This document shows, in pieces, positions 1 to 9,875 of a stretch of 52,406 bases of DNA. The stretch lies in the NCBI GenBank assembly GCA_046757965.1, contig JBHHZI010000005.1, positions 1-52,406 on the forward strand, in the 5' to 3' direction. The first letter of the stretch is position 1; every line of letters starts with the position of its first letter. A program made the translations under genes and the position numbers. Below the pieces are notes generated by a model that was given only the letters and a program-made list of their open reading frames with translations, had not been told where the DNA came from and searched no databases. The stretch comes from JBHHZI01 sp046757965 (GTDB taxonomy: Bacteria > Acidobacteriota > Polarisedimenticolia > SMYD01).

Positions 1-2
1 TC

Positions 3-1019
3 GAGGAGCAGGAGGCGCTGAGGGCCCAGGCGAGGAAGATCGCCGCGCATGGTGAGACCCTCGGGCGGCAGGAGGCCGACCTGCAGCGGCAGGACGTGAC
101 CCTGAGACAACAGGCGATCGCCATGGGGGAGGCGCAAGGGCGTGTCGCGGCCCAGCAGGAGGCACTGCATGAACAGGCCGCACAGTTGCAGACGTTGCGC
201 GTCCTGGTCGAACGGCTCCAGGACGCGGCGAGGGCCGGGGAGAAAACCTGGCAACAGGCCAGCCAGGACCTGGCGGCCCGGCAGCAGGCGGCCATCGAGG
301 CCACGCAGGCGGCCCTGGAGCAGATCCGGCAACGGCTCGGCGTTCCCGGGGTCCAGCCCTCCGGTCTCGACCGGTTCTACCGCGACCTGGAAGAACGCTT
401 CCGGGGACCGTTCGATCTCATCAAGGAGAGGCAGAAGCGGTACCTGCCGGTGGTGGCGCGTGCCCGGGCCGGGAGCACCTCTCGCCCGGTTCTCGATCTC
501 GGCTGCGGCCGGGGAGAATGGCTCCAGATCCTGGCCGAAAACGGGCTGGTGGCACGCGGCATCGACCGCAACAAAGCGGTCCTCGCCAGCTGCCGGCAAC
601 TCGGCCTGGCGGTGGAGGCGGTCGATCTGTTCGATTATCTGGAGAAGCTGCCCGATGCGAGCGTCGGAGCCGTGACCGCCTTCCACGTGCTGGAACATCT
701 CCCCTTCGAGCAGATCATGCAGCTCCTTCACGAGACCGCCCGGGTCCTGGCGGCCGGCGGCGTCGGGATCTTCGAGACGCCAAATCCGGCCAACCTCGGC
801 GTGGCGAGCTACAGTTTTCACTTCGACCCGAGCCACCTCACCGTTCTTCCGGGTCCGTTGCTGCAGTTCATGGCCGAGCACCAGGGTCTTTCGCACATCG
901 AGGTCGAGGAGATCCATCCGGTGGCACGACCCGACTCCGGCGGCCCCGTCCACCGGCTCGTCAGTGGTCCACAGGACCAGGTCGTCATCGGCTGGAGCGA
1001 GCGACCGGAACCGCGATGA
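3..1019 (+). CDS. SAM-dependent methyltransferase with N-terminal coiled coil (5' partial)
   Basis: A class I SAM-dependent methyltransferase of the kind found in surface-polysaccharide loci, where it may modify or cap a glycan chain; that role is inferred from context. The frame is open to the left edge without a convincing start, so the gene begins outside the window; the GTG at 96 lies inside the coiled coil and is not a believable start. The first 100 or so visible residues are Gln/Glu/Ala-rich heptad-like coiled coil. The catalytic domain follows, with the SAM-binding motif LDLGCGRGEW, the acidic VEAVD strand, HVLEHLPFEQ, and ETPNPANL before a DPSHLTVLP segment. These motifs match methyltransferases neighbouring glycosyltransferases in O-antigen clusters. 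It is transcribed toward the GT4 genes and converges with them at about 1.05 kb. Confidence 0.8.
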   Translation, partial: EEQEALRAQARKIAAHGETLGRQEADLQRQDVTLRQQAIAMGEAQGRVAAQQEALHEQAAQLQTLRVLVERLQDAARAGEKTWQQASQDLAARQQAAIEATQAALEQIRQRLGVPGVQPSGLDRFYRDLEERFRGPFDLIKERQKRYLPVVARARAGSTSRPVLDLGCGRGEWLQILAENGLVARGIDRNKAVLASCRQLGLAVEAVDLFDYLEKLPDASVGAVTAFHVLEHLPFEQIMQLLHETARVLAAGGVGIFETPNPANLGVASYSFHFDPSHLTVLPGPLLQFMAEHQGLSHIEVEEIHPVARPDSGGPVHRLVSGPQDQVVIGWSERPEPR

Positions 1020-1051
1020 GGAACGCGACCAGGCGCCGAACGGCCACGCCG

Positions 1052-1070
1052 GCCGGCACCTCGTGCCGGC
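1052..1070. terminator. GC-rich hairpin between convergent genes
   Basis: A perfect 8-bp inverted repeat (GCCGGCAC, 3-nt loop, GTGCCGGC) lies in the 76-bp gap between the methyltransferase stop and the convergent GT4 stop. The position suits a bidirectional terminator. There is no T-tract on either side, so it is not a classical intrinsic terminator and the role is inferred. Confidence 0.3.
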
Positions 1071-1095
1071 GCGGCCTCGCCCGAGCCCGGGGTCG

Positions 1096-2190
1096 TCACC
1101 AGAGGTCTTCACCCAGGTGGGTGGCAACCGCCTCGGCGAGATGCCCGGCGATGACCGTCTCGGTGAATCGACGCGTGTAGTTCCGCTTGCCCGCAGCACC
1201 GAGGTACTCCCGGTAGGACGGATTGAGCCACAGGACGCGCAGAGCCGCGGAGTAGTCGGCCGGATCGTCACCGAGCAGGAGCTGTTCTGCGGCGAGTGTC
1301 TCCGCCACGGCGCCGCAATCCCGGGCCATGACGGGCAACCCGAGACTCTGGGCCTCCACCACCGGGACGCAGAACCCCTCGTGCTCGCTGCAGCTCACAT
1401 ACATATCACAGCCGGTGAAGTAGGCCAGCAACTGCGCATCGCTCAGACTGTCGACCCAGTGGACGCTGTCCTGCAGTCCCCGTTCGACGACCAGTCGATC
1501 CATCTCGCTGTTGTAGGATTCCAGGCGGACATCCCGCCGGCCGGTGACATGGAGCGTGACGGGCTCGTCATAGTGACGGCGGTAGTCGCTGACCACGTCG
1601 AGAAGGAAGCGGTGCCCCTTGTTGGGTGCCATCCGCCCGACGAACAGCAGATGAACCCCACCGCGCGCGGCGAGAGACTGCAACACCTCGGCGTCCGGCG
1701 CGATACTGCGCCAGGCATCGGCGTTGTTGAACGGCGGGACGACCTCCACGTGCGACAACCCCGCCAGCCCGCCCTCCTCGATGTTGAACGTGGAGTCCGC
1801 CAGCCAGAGCGCCTCGGGATGACGGTGCATGAGACGTCGTGTCTGGTCGCGTCCTTCCTGACAGCACCGGGTGTAGTCCACGTCGTGGGGAGCAAAGAAC
1901 CTCGGGGGAGTGATGTTGTGGAACCGGAACACGACGCGGGCGCGGGCTGCGTCGATCAGCGCCTCCCCATCCGGCCAGTGGATGCTATGATGATAAATCG
2001 CGATGGTGGATGGATCGGCGAGCAGCAGTTCGACCTGAGGTCGGTCCACACGACGCAGCGCATCAAACTCGACCAGATCGCCGTAGAGCACCGGCTCGTG
2101 CGGTCCGTCGAGCAGCGAATACAGCCTGGTGACATCGTGGCCGATGGCATCCCGGGGGATGATGACCGTGGACATGATGACGATCTTCAC
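1096..2190 (-). CDS. Glycosyltransferase family 4 (GT-B fold)
   Basis: Predicted retaining glycosyltransferase acting at the cytoplasmic face in surface-polysaccharide assembly; donor and acceptor cannot be read from sequence. The 364-residue protein has an N-terminal acceptor half and a C-terminal donor-binding half with VHLLFVGRMAPNKG and, near residues 265-290, the GT4 E-x7-E region HEGFCVPVVEAQSLG. The start is GTG. A GAGGAG ribosome-binding site sits about 7 nt upstream and overlaps the TGA stop of the O-antigen ligase gene 13 bp away, so the two are likely translationally coupled. It is the last gene of the leftward run and converges with the methyltransferase. Confidence 0.85.
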   Translation of the reverse strand: MKIVIMSTVIIPRDAIGHDVTRLYSLLDGPHEPVLYGDLVEFDALRRVDRPQVELLLADPSTIAIYHHSIHWPDGEALIDAARARVVFRFHNITPPRFFAPHDVDYTRCCQEGRDQTRRLMHRHPEALWLADSTFNIEEGGLAGLSHVEVVPPFNNADAWRSIAPDAEVLQSLAARGGVHLLFVGRMAPNKGHRFLLDVVSDYRRHYDEPVTLHVTGRRDVRLESYNSEMDRLVVERGLQDSVHWVDSLSDAQLLAYFTGCDMYVSCSEHEGFCVPVVEAQSLGLPVMARDCGAVAETLAAEQLLLGDDPADYSAALRVLWLNPSYREYLGAAGKRNYTRRFTETVIAGHLAEAVATHLGEDLW

Positions 2191-2203
2191 GCGGTCGCTC
2201 TCC

Positions 2204-4198
2204 TCAAGACTCCGGCGGCGGCGCGGCGGAGTCGCTCATCCGAGGTCGCCCCACCGCCACTCCCAGCCACCGGTGATCATCGCTTCCCCACAACCGGGCC
2301 GGCGAGAACCCGCGCTCCGGCTCGATGTCGAGCCAGACGCGCCGACCGCGCCACCGGGACAGGTCCATGTTTACCACGCGCCAGTCCGGGCCATCCATCG
2401 TCACGTCCCGGGTGACCGGAGGTCCCCCGCCGAGACCCGCCCGGGCGCTCAGATGCACCGTGACCGGATGAGCCGCCAGGTCCGGCCGGAACAGCGCCAG
2501 GGGAAGGTGCAGAAAAGACCGGTCCACCACCAGGGGCAACCGTGCCGTTCCCCGACTCCAGCGAAAATCATGCCCCCGGCCGTCACGTTCCCATGCATGC
2601 CATCCGGGCCGGGTGGGTGGAGCCAGCACGATCCGTGTGCCGATGAAGAGGGCGAGTCCCAGGGCCAGACCGATCCGTATCAGACGTCGTCTTGGTACGG
2701 TCACGGCCCGGCGGAGTCGGAAGACCGGTCTCGACACCCCGCGCGCCAGAGCGACCGATGACGCGGCCGCAGCAGTGGTGCGTGAGGGTCGCGGCGCGAT
2801 CACCGCGGCGGCCACCCCGACCCACATCCACCAGAGCAACTCGATGACCCGCACGTACGGGATGTGCTGAAAGACGGCCAGCACCATGGCCCCCCCCAGG
2901 GCAGCGGCACTCGCGGCGCGCACGGGCCGGCGACGGATCGACGATCCGGCCCGGGAGCGGTGCAGGAGAAGGAACACCCCCGCCGCGCTGAACAGGAGAA
3001 CCAGCAGCAGTCCAGGCCATCCCGATGTCGTCAGTGTCTCGAACCACAGCGAGTGAGCTGTGCCGTTCAGAGGGCGGTAGGCCGGCGACCAGGAAGGCAC
3101 CTCGCCGGTGTAGAACCGGTGGAACCCCCCGGCGCCGCCTCCGAAGATCGGCGCCTGCCGGGCACCTCGCAGTGCCTCGACCCACAGGTCGAGGCGCTCG
3201 CCCCAGCCGTCGGGCCCGGTGAGTCGTATCCAGGTCAGATCCCGGGCGAACGGCTGGCCGAACGCCAGGAAGATCCCCGCCAGCGCCAGGGCACTCGCGG
3301 CGGGCCCGGCCAGCACGCGCCACCCACTGCGGGTCCGCGCCGCAGCCGGCCGCAGGATCCAGATGAACAACCCCGCGCCCACGCCCGCCGCCAGCCACGC
3401 CGCCCGGGACCAGGTCAGGAGCAGGACCGTCCCCTGCAGGCAGAGACCGGCGCCGGCCCAGCGACGTCCTCGAGGTGGACAGATCTGCCGCGCGAGCAGC
3501 AAGATGGGCAGCGTGAGCACGATGTACTGCGCGTACCATCCCGGGTTGCCGAAGGTGGAGGACAGGCGAGGGGAGAAGATCACCGAATTGAGGGTGACAT
3601 GCGCGCCGCCGAGATGAATCGGTCCGAACACCGGCCAGTCGAGAGGGCGGCCCTGCGCCAGGGCGAGAAGGTACACGCCGAGGCCATACGCCGCGACCAG
3701 CCCGGCCCCGGCGGCAACGAACCGGGCGGCCCCTGCAAGGCTCGTCAGCCGCCGGCAGGCGAGACGGTAGACCCCGACAGCCAGCAGCAGACCGGTGAGC
3801 GCGTCGAGGGCGCGGCGCAGCGCATACATGTCATCCGGTGTGGCGGCGCTCGCGAATCCTTCGAGTTGAGTCCAGAAACTCGACGGTCCGAGACCGTCCA
3901 CCAGCCAGCGAACATGCGGGGCCGTGCAGATCAGGGTCCACGCCACCCACGCCGCGCCCAGGCGCAGCAGGAGCGACGGACCCGCAGCCGGCAGACGCAG
4001 GAGCGCCCAGACGGCGACGACCACCACGATCTCGATCAGCCACACACCGCCCGTTCCCGGCTGATCGCCGCAGAAGGGCAACACCGCCGCGAGCGCGGTG
4101 AACGCGAGAACCGCAAGCGGGCGCCGGAAGCCTCCCACACTGCCGGTCGTCACGATCCACCGGGTCTCACCGGAGTCGCCCGCGTCTCTCCCCGTCAC
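2204..4198 (-). CDS. O-antigen ligase/polymerase family membrane protein
   Basis: Polytopic inner-membrane protein of the O-antigen ligase (WaaL)/Wzy polymerase superfamily, expected to join or polymerise lipid-linked glycans on the periplasmic side. About a dozen hydrophobic segments are visible. The family's C-terminal motif is present as HSLWFETLTTSGWPG, preceded by a periplasmic loop (APIFGGGAGGFHRFY), then about 150 polar residues after the last membrane spans. I place the start at the GTG at 4198, which overlaps the TGA of the upstream GT4 gene as GTGA; the frame is open further upstream but that part reads as the shadow of the GT4 gene. This gives 664 residues, longer than typical ligases because of the tail. 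Ligase versus polymerase cannot be decided here. Confidence 0.8.
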   Translation of the reverse strand: MTGRDAGDSGETRWIVTTGSVGGFRRPLAVLAFTALAAVLPFCGDQPGTGGVWLIEIVVVVAVWALLRLPAAGPSLLLRLGAAWVAWTLICTAPHVRWLVDGLGPSSFWTQLEGFASAATPDDMYALRRALDALTGLLLAVGVYRLACRRLTSLAGAARFVAAGAGLVAAYGLGVYLLALAQGRPLDWPVFGPIHLGGAHVTLNSVIFSPRLSSTFGNPGWYAQYIVLTLPILLLARQICPPRGRRWAGAGLCLQGTVLLLTWSRAAWLAAGVGAGLFIWILRPAAARTRSGWRVLAGPAASALALAGIFLAFGQPFARDLTWIRLTGPDGWGERLDLWVEALRGARQAPIFGGGAGGFHRFYTGEVPSWSPAYRPLNGTAHSLWFETLTTSGWPGLLLVLLFSAAGVFLLLHRSRAGSSIRRRPVRAASAAALGGAMVLAVFQHIPYVRVIELLWWMWVGVAAAVIAPRPSRTTAAAASSVALARGVSRPVFRLRRAVTVPRRRLIRIGLALGLALFIGTRIVLAPPTRPGWHAWERDGRGHDFRWSRGTARLPLVVDRSFLHLPLALFRPDLAAHPVTVHLSARAGLGGGPPVTRDVTMDGPDWRVVNMDLSRWRGRRVWLDIEPERGFSPARLWGSDDHRWLGVAVGRPRMSDSAAPPPES

Positions 4199-5496
4199 AG
4201 GCGAAGAAGACTCGTCAGGGAATCGAGAAACGCCTCCGGCGTGTATGTTTTCCTCACCCATTCCTGGGCCTCGGAGGCGACCTGCAGGCGAACATCCGGC
4301 GCGGAGATGGCATCGATGGCGCGGGCGAGGGATACCGGATCGTAGATGGAAAAACCGAGCATCGTGCCGCCGGAGCGTTCCGCAAGTTCCAGGAATGCGG
4401 GACAATCCGTGTTCATGAGCACCGGTGTGCCCACGAACGCCGCCTCCAGGTTCACGAGACCCATGCTGTCCAGGAGCGATGGGTTGACCAGCGCCATGCG
4501 CCGGGACACCATCTCATCGCGACAGGACGTGGACATGTTGCCATGCTGGGTGATCCATGGCCTCGATTCCACGCTCTCCCGAAGACGCGAATCGACCGTC
4601 CCGACCAGGTGAAGACCGATCCGCTGTCCTTTCAGCGGCCCCTCGAGATGTTCGGGAACGTGGTCCATGGCCTCGATGAGCCGATCTACACACTTCTCCG
4701 GCGACGCACGCCCGACGAAGGCCAGGGCCGGGTGATGGTCCCGCTTCGGTGGCATGACACGGGACACCAGGGGGTGTGGGACGACGATCCCCACGCCGCG
4801 TTCAGGGGGACCACCCACCGCACTCGCAAACAGGTCCCCCTCGGATGCATAGAAAACGCCCCACCGGTAACGTCGGTACTCGCGAAAGACCGGAAAGTGG
4901 ATGAAGATCTCGTTGTGGGCGGCGAGCATGATGACCACCTTGTCCGCCGGGATCATCCGGGAACCGACCAGCGTGGTCGGGTGAAGGTAAGGGACGAACA
5001 GAACCCGGTCCCACTGTGATGCACGGTCGCGCAGATAGGCAAACATGCTCTTGCTGAACGGGCCCTGTTCCTCGATGAACGCGACCGAGCGATGGAGCGG
5101 CAGATTCTTCAGCGTCTCGAGCGCGTCTTCCTGTCCGTGCCGGATGATGTCGGCCACGAACAACGATGGGCTGGGCAGGCCGTACGCCGTCAATGGATGA
5201 ATCCCGTTTCCACTCACCCAGCGCGGACGATCGTTGTTGAACCGGGTCACCGTGATGCCGGGACTGTACGCGCTGGGTCCCACGGGATAGTGCGGTGTCC
5301 AGGTGGCGTCGTCCGTGGCCGTGCTGGAGATGACGTCGACGACATGGCCCGCCGTGACCAGGGCCCGGGCCGCATGCAGGGCGAAGCGCTCCGACCCACC
5401 CACAACCTCATCACCGAAACGAGGCACGACGATGGCTATCCGGGCGGAGGTTCTTCCGGACCCGGACCGGGAGGGGATCTCCTGTGTGCTCGTCAC
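4195..5496 (-). CDS. Glycosyltransferase family 4
   Basis: Predicted GT-B glycosyltransferase for surface-glycan synthesis. The N-terminal strand RIAIVVPRFGDEVVGGSER is the usual GT4 opening, with the glycine-rich loop before the first helix. The donor half contains ALAFVGRASPEKCVDRLIEA and the late motif SLLDSMGLVNLEAAFVG. The start is uncertain: the frame is open from a GTG at 5616, but no Shine-Dalgarno precedes any candidate and the first 40 codons have poor third-position GC. I chose the GTG at 5496, about 18 codons ahead of the conserved strand. The 3' end overlaps the O-antigen ligase start by GTGA. The upstream gene is mfd, an unusual partner. Confidence 0.8.
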   Translation of the reverse strand: MTSTQEIPSRSGSGRTSARIAIVVPRFGDEVVGGSERFALHAARALVTAGHVVDVISSTATDDATWTPHYPVGPSAYSPGITVTRFNNDRPRWVSGNGIHPLTAYGLPSPSLFVADIIRHGQEDALETLKNLPLHRSVAFIEEQGPFSKSMFAYLRDRASQWDRVLFVPYLHPTTLVGSRMIPADKVVIMLAAHNEIFIHFPVFREYRRYRWGVFYASEGDLFASAVGGPPERGVGIVVPHPLVSRVMPPKRDHHPALAFVGRASPEKCVDRLIEAMDHVPEHLEGPLKGQRIGLHLVGTVDSRLRESVESRPWITQHGNMSTSCRDEMVSRRMALVNPSLLDSMGLVNLEAAFVGTPVLMNTDCPAFLELAERSGGTMLGFSIYDPVSLARAIDAISAPDVRLQVASEAQEWVRKTYTPEAFLDSLTSLLRL

Positions 5497-5617
5497 CTGG
5501 ATCCACGCCGTCGTGCGCGGCCCCGCGCACCGCGGGACATGCACGCAACCAGCCCACAGCTTACAGGGCCGACTTCCACGCCGCAAATAGCCCGTCTTCC
5601 CTCCGGTGGGATCCACT

Positions 5618-8600
5618 TCACGAGACGGACGACTCCCGGTCGGAGAAGACGACCCGCTCGGCCAGTTCGGCGAGTGTGTCGCGCGTGCGCATCAGGCGGT
5701 GTTCCGGGTCGGCCGGGACCGGCAGACTAAGCACGCGGCCGGGAGAGAAACGCACGCCGTCGTTGAACGAGATCCAGTCCATGAGACGGCCGGCGTCGAT
5801 GGGCGCTCCCTCGATGAGCTGACAGGCGATATGCGTCCCGCGGGCCTCCACCTGCACCATCCCCAGGCGCTCGGCGTGACGTCTCAGATCGGCAAGGGCC
5901 AGGAGGTTCTCCGCCGCCTGGGGAAGATGGCCGTAGCGATCCTCGATCTCCTCCCGCACACGGTCCAGCTCATCCGCCTCGGCGGCCGCGGCCACTCTCT
6001 TGTACAGGACGAGGCGCTGGTGCGGCTCGGCGACGTAGCTTTCCGGGAGGCGGTAGTCGACTCCCATCTCCACACTCACCTGCGCCTGGCGCAGGACGGG
6101 CGCCTCGCCTCTCTTCTCCTGGATGGCCTGCTCGAGCATCCGGCAGTACAGATCGAACCCGAGGGCGGCGATCTGTCCATGCTGCCGCGCGCCGAGGAGG
6201 TCGCCCGCCCCCCGGATCTCCAGGTCCCGGGCGGCCACACGAAAGCCCGCCCCCAGCTCGGAGAACTCCTGCAAGGCCTTCAGCCGGCGGCGCGCCACAT
6301 CCGTCAGCTTCTGGTGCGACGGGATGAGCAGGTAGGCATAGGCGCGCACGTCGGACCTCCCCACCCGGCCTCGGAGCTGGTACAGCTCCGCCAGTCCGAA
6401 GCGGTCGGCACGATCGATGATGATCGTGTTGGCCCGGGGAACGTCGAGACCGTTCTCGATGATGGAGGTGGTCAGCAGCACCTGGAACTCGCCGGCCATG
6501 AAGCGCAGCATGATTCTTTCCAGGTCCTTCTCGGGCAGCCGGCCATGCACGACCTCCAGCGTCACCTCCGGCACCTCGCGGCGAATCACATGGGCCACGG
6601 CGGCGATGGAACTGATGCGATTGTGCACGAAGAACACCTGGCCGCCCCGGCGGATCTCCCGGCGGATGGCCTGGGCGACGATGCCGGGCCGGAACGGCAG
6701 CACGAGCGTCTGGATGGAGAGCCGGTTCTCCGGCGGTGTCTCGATCACCGACATGTCCCGGACACCGGCCAGCGACATCTGGAGCGTGCGCGGGATCGGC
6801 GTGGCGGTGAGGGTCAGCTCATCGACATGGGGCCAGCGTGTCTTCAGGCGTTCCTTGTGCGCCACGCCGAAGCGTTGTTCCTCGTCCACGACCAGGAGTC
6901 CGAGTTCCGAGAAAGTGATGTCCTTCGACAGCAGCCGGTGCGTGCCGATGACGATGTCCACCGCCCCGTCGCGCACACCGCGAACAATCGCGGTCTGCTC
7001 GGCCCGGGTCTGGAAGCGAGACAGGAGCTCGATGCGCACCGGGAACGGCGCGAAGCGGTCGCGGAAGGTGTTGCAGTGCTGGAACGCGAGGACCGTGGTC
7101 GGCGCCAGCACGGCCACCTGGAAGCCGTCCATCACCGCCTTGAATGCCGCACGCATGGCCACCTCGGTCTTGCCGAAGCCGACATCTCCGCACACGAGAC
7201 GGTCCATCGGTAGCGCCTTCTGCATGCTGGCCTTGACGTCCCGGATCGCCTGAAGCTGGTCCGGCGTCTCGCTGAACGGGAATGCCGCCTCGAACTCGGA
7301 CTGCCACGGCGTGTCGTCGGAGAACGCGTGGCCCTCCTGGGCGCGGCGGGTGGCGTAGAGGTCGAGCAGATCATCGGCCAGGACCTGCATCTGCTTGCGG
7401 ATCTTCTTGCGCACCTTTTCCCAGCCGGGGGTTCCGAGGCGGTCGATGCGCGGCGACTTGCCCCCGACGCCGGTGTAGCGCTGCACCAGGTCCAGGCGGT
7501 CGACCGGCACGTAGAGAACCGCCTGCTCCTGGTAGACGAGGACCATGAATTCGTTGCCGCCGCCGTCGCCGAGGCGCCGGATGCCCTGGTAGCGCCCGAT
7601 ACCATGATCGACATGCACGACGAGATCGCCGACGGACAGATCCCGGAAATCGGAGCGGAAGGGCGCGGCGCGGCGGCCGCCCCGCGGTCGCTGACGCCGG
7701 CGCTCCCCGAAGATCTCCCGCTCGGTCAGCACGGTGACCCCGATCTCGGGCCGCGTGAACCCGCGACGCAGCCGGCCTCGGCCCAGCGCCAGGTGCGGCA
7801 GGCGGCCAGCCGCCGGGATGGTGGCCGGCAACACCACCGGGTCGAGGCCAGCCTCCCGGAGCAGGTCGCCGCAGCGCGCCAGCGCGCCGTCGGATTCGAG
7901 CAGCAGCAGACAATCTCCCATGGTCGGCCGCTGATCGACGAGGTCTGCCGCCAGGTCCGCCAGGCGACCGAAGTAGGTCCGCGGGGCGCGGCCGCCCACG
8001 TCCACCGACCGCGACACCTCGAAGGGGTCGTCGGGCGTGTCGGCCAGAGCCAGGTCGTGCGTCTCGAGCCGCGGCCCCGCGAGGCGCCCGGTCAGGCGCG
8101 ATGCCGGCAAGAGCAGGCGGGAGGGTCCGGGCAGCACGCCATCCGTCGCGGCATGGGCGGTGTTCAGCTCGCTCATCGCGGCGTCCAACTCCGTGGCCAC
8201 ACGGAAGGGCTCGTCCACTGCCAGGACCGCGTCGTCGGCATAGTCGAGAAGATCCGTCTCCCGACCTGCCCACAGGCCGGTGCAGGCCTCCACGCCCGGG
8301 AAGGTGCCCTCCACCGCCAGGGTCTCCAGAGGATCGACGGTGATCGAGCGGCCGCCGGTACGCGGCATCTTCTCCAGGCGACGGATCAGGCGCCGGAGCG
8401 CCGGCGGATTCAGCGGCGCCTCCCGCGCCGGGGGCACGTGGGCGGCCACACGCTTCTCGAGCGACCGCTGGGTCAACGGGTCGAAGAGCCTCAGCGAGGC
8501 GATGCGGTCCTCCTCCAGCTCGATCCTGAGCGGGGCGGTGCTGCCGGGGGGATAGACGTCGAAGATGCCACCGCGACGGGCCCAGTCCCCGGGAGAGTTC

Positions 8601-9130
8601 GCCATGTCCACCCGGCCGTAACCGGCGGCCTCCAGTCGCCCGGCCAGGTCGTCGAACTCGCACTCTCCTCCCTCCTCGAGCCCGATGGCGAGGGCCTCGA
8701 ACTCTTCCACAGGCATCAGCGGCGCCCAGAGAGCCGCCGCGGGCGCGACCACCACCCAGCGCACTTCCCGCCGCATGCGCCACAGCGTCGCCGCCCTCTC
8801 CGCCAGGGTCTGCGGGTGAGGGCCGATCCCCTGGTATGGGTCGGCCTCCAGCGGCGGGAAGAGCAGCTGAGCCGGTGACACGGTATCGGCGGCCATGGCC
8901 AGTTCCGGGAGCAGTGTCGCCAGATCGTCGCGGAGCCGTGCGCTGGAGGCCTCGTCCGGCATGACGATGAGCAGACGGCCCCCCTCCACGGCGGCGCGAG
9001 CCAGCAGCACGGCACCGAGCGACCCGGAGAGGCCGGACAGGCGCAGCACCCCCTCCCGGGCGATGGCCGCCTGATCTGCGGCGCCTGCGCAGACACGCGT
9101 CAGGAGCGACCCGGGGGTGAGGACCTTCAT
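5618..9130 (-). CDS. mfd: Transcription-repair coupling factor Mfd
   Basis: ATP-driven DNA translocase that removes RNA polymerase stalled at lesions and recruits the UvrA nucleotide-excision machinery. Full length at 1,170 residues. The UvrB-like N-terminal module (LEADPYQGIGPHPQTLAERA; later GGIFDVYPPGS) is followed by the CarD-like RNA polymerase interaction domain near residue 500 (VGDLVVHVDHGIGRYQGI). Then come motor motifs: Walker A GDVGFGKTEVAMRA near 647, the DEEQRFG box near 748, and the RecG-like TRG region with ENGLDVPRAN and QLRGRVGRSD near 890. The C-terminal D7 domain is present. The ATG overlaps the stop of the GT2 gene as ATGA, so mfd is probably translated from an operon that also carries polysaccharide genes. 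Confidence 0.97.
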   Translation of the reverse strand: MKVLTPGSLLTRVCAGAADQAAIAREGVLRLSGLSGSLGAVLLARAAVEGGRLLIVMPDEASSARLRDDLATLLPELAMAADTVSPAQLLFPPLEADPYQGIGPHPQTLAERAATLWRMRREVRWVVVAPAAALWAPLMPVEEFEALAIGLEEGGECEFDDLAGRLEAAGYGRVDMANSPGDWARRGGIFDVYPPGSTAPLRIELEEDRIASLRLFDPLTQRSLEKRVAAHVPPAREAPLNPPALRRLIRRLEKMPRTGGRSITVDPLETLAVEGTFPGVEACTGLWAGRETDLLDYADDAVLAVDEPFRVATELDAAMSELNTAHAATDGVLPGPSRLLLPASRLTGRLAGPRLETHDLALADTPDDPFEVSRSVDVGGRAPRTYFGRLADLAADLVDQRPTMGDCLLLLESDGALARCGDLLREAGLDPVVLPATIPAAGRLPHLALGRGRLRRGFTRPEIGVTVLTEREIFGERRRQRPRGGRRAAPFRSDFRDLSVGDLVVHVDHGIGRYQGIRRLGDGGGNEFMVLVYQEQAVLYVPVDRLDLVQRYTGVGGKSPRIDRLGTPGWEKVRKKIRKQMQVLADDLLDLYATRRAQEGHAFSDDTPWQSEFEAAFPFSETPDQLQAIRDVKASMQKALPMDRLVCGDVGFGKTEVAMRAAFKAVMDGFQVAVLAPTTVLAFQHCNTFRDRFAPFPVRIELLSRFQTRAEQTAIVRGVRDGAVDIVIGTHRLLSKDITFSELGLLVVDEEQRFGVAHKERLKTRWPHVDELTLTATPIPRTLQMSLAGVRDMSVIETPPENRLSIQTLVLPFRPGIVAQAIRREIRRGGQVFFVHNRISSIAAVAHVIRREVPEVTLEVVHGRLPEKDLERIMLRFMAGEFQVLLTTSIIENGLDVPRANTIIIDRADRFGLAELYQLRGRVGRSDVRAYAYLLIPSHQKLTDVARRRLKALQEFSELGAGFRVAARDLEIRGAGDLLGARQHGQIAALGFDLYCRMLEQAIQEKRGEAPVLRQAQVSVEMGVDYRLPESYVAEPHQRLVLYKRVAAAAEADELDRVREEIEDRYGHLPQAAENLLALADLRRHAERLGMVQVEARGTHIACQLIEGAPIDAGRLMDWISFNDGVRFSPGRVLSLPVPADPEHRLMRTRDTLAELAERVVFSDRESSVS

Positions 9131-9873
9131 GGCCCTCTGAGGCGCAGGCGCAGCAGGTCATACAGCATGTGAAGCGAGTCCTTCACGATGGCCACCTTCG
9201 AGCCGCCGGCGTTGTTCCACTCCACCGGCACCTCGGTGATGGTCAGCCCGGCCCGGCGGGCCGTCATGAGCAGTTCCACGTCCCAGGCGAAGCCGTCGAT
9301 GGTCAGCCGTGCGAGGACCGGCCGCAAAGGCGCGGTCCGCCAGAGCTTGAAGCCGCACTGGGTGTCCTTCAAGCGCAGCCCGGTCAGACCCCGCACGATG
9401 TGGTTGAAGCTGCGCCCCATGTTGCGGCGCAGCCAGCCCTGTGGAATGCCGATGGTCGATGCCGGCAGTCCCCGGCTGCCGGCCACGATGTCGGCGCCCG
9501 TCTCCGCCGCGGCGGCAAACAGCTTCTCCACCTCCGCCACCGGTGTGGACAGATCGGCGTCGGTGATCAACGTCCAGGAATGTCGGGCAGCAACAGCCCC
9601 CTCGCGGACGGAATATCCCTTGCCCCGATTGGGGCGGCCGGTGAGGATGCGATGCTCCATGCCGGCCCCGGCCAGGCGGCCACGCGCCAGGCCGACCGTG
9701 TCGTCGGTGCTGCCGTCATCCACCACCACGATCTCCGCCGCCGCACGGCGCGCGGACAGATAATTGACCAGGGTGTCGAGGGTGTGCCCGAGGCGCCCCG
9801 CCTCGTTGAAGGCAGGAATGATGACCGACAGGTCGCCTGTCTCGTCGGGTTCGGACATCCGGCTACGCGGCAC
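9127..9873 (-). CDS. Glycosyltransferase family 2, DPM/DPG-synthase type
   Basis: GT-A glycosyltransferase resembling dolichyl-phosphate mannose/glucose synthases, which load a sugar onto a polyprenyl phosphate carrier. Visible motifs are SVIIPAFNEAGRL, EIVVVDDGSTDDT, RGKGYSVREG, the metal-binding TDADLSTP, AGSRG, KDTQCGFKLWR and WDVELLMTARRAG, in family order. At 248 residues it has the catalytic domain without C-terminal membrane spans. The start is either GTG at 9873 or ATG at 9858; neither has a strong ribosome-binding site. It lies 2 bp after the substrate-binding lipoprotein gene and overlaps mfd by ATGA. It could feed a lipid-linked sugar to the downstream polysaccharide genes (inference). 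Confidence 0.9.
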   Translation of the reverse strand: MPRSRMSEPDETGDLSVIIPAFNEAGRLGHTLDTLVNYLSARRAAAEIVVVDDGSTDDTVGLARGRLAGAGMEHRILTGRPNRGKGYSVREGAVAARHSWTLITDADLSTPVAEVEKLFAAAAETGADIVAGSRGLPASTIGIPQGWLRRNMGRSFNHIVRGLTGLRLKDTQCGFKLWRTAPLRPVLARLTIDGFAWDVELLMTARRAGLTITEVPVEWNNAGGSKVAIVKDSLHMLYDLLRLRLRGP

Positions 9874-9875
9874 CG

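Noticed and set aside
96..98. GTG as start of the left-edge methyltransferase
   Set aside because: The coiled-coil frame continues to the window edge without a break and no ribosome-binding site precedes this GTG.
4199..4405. N-terminal extension of the O-antigen ligase to 4405
   Set aside because: Lies wholly inside the upstream GT4 gene in another frame; Arg/Pro/His-rich and without membrane character.
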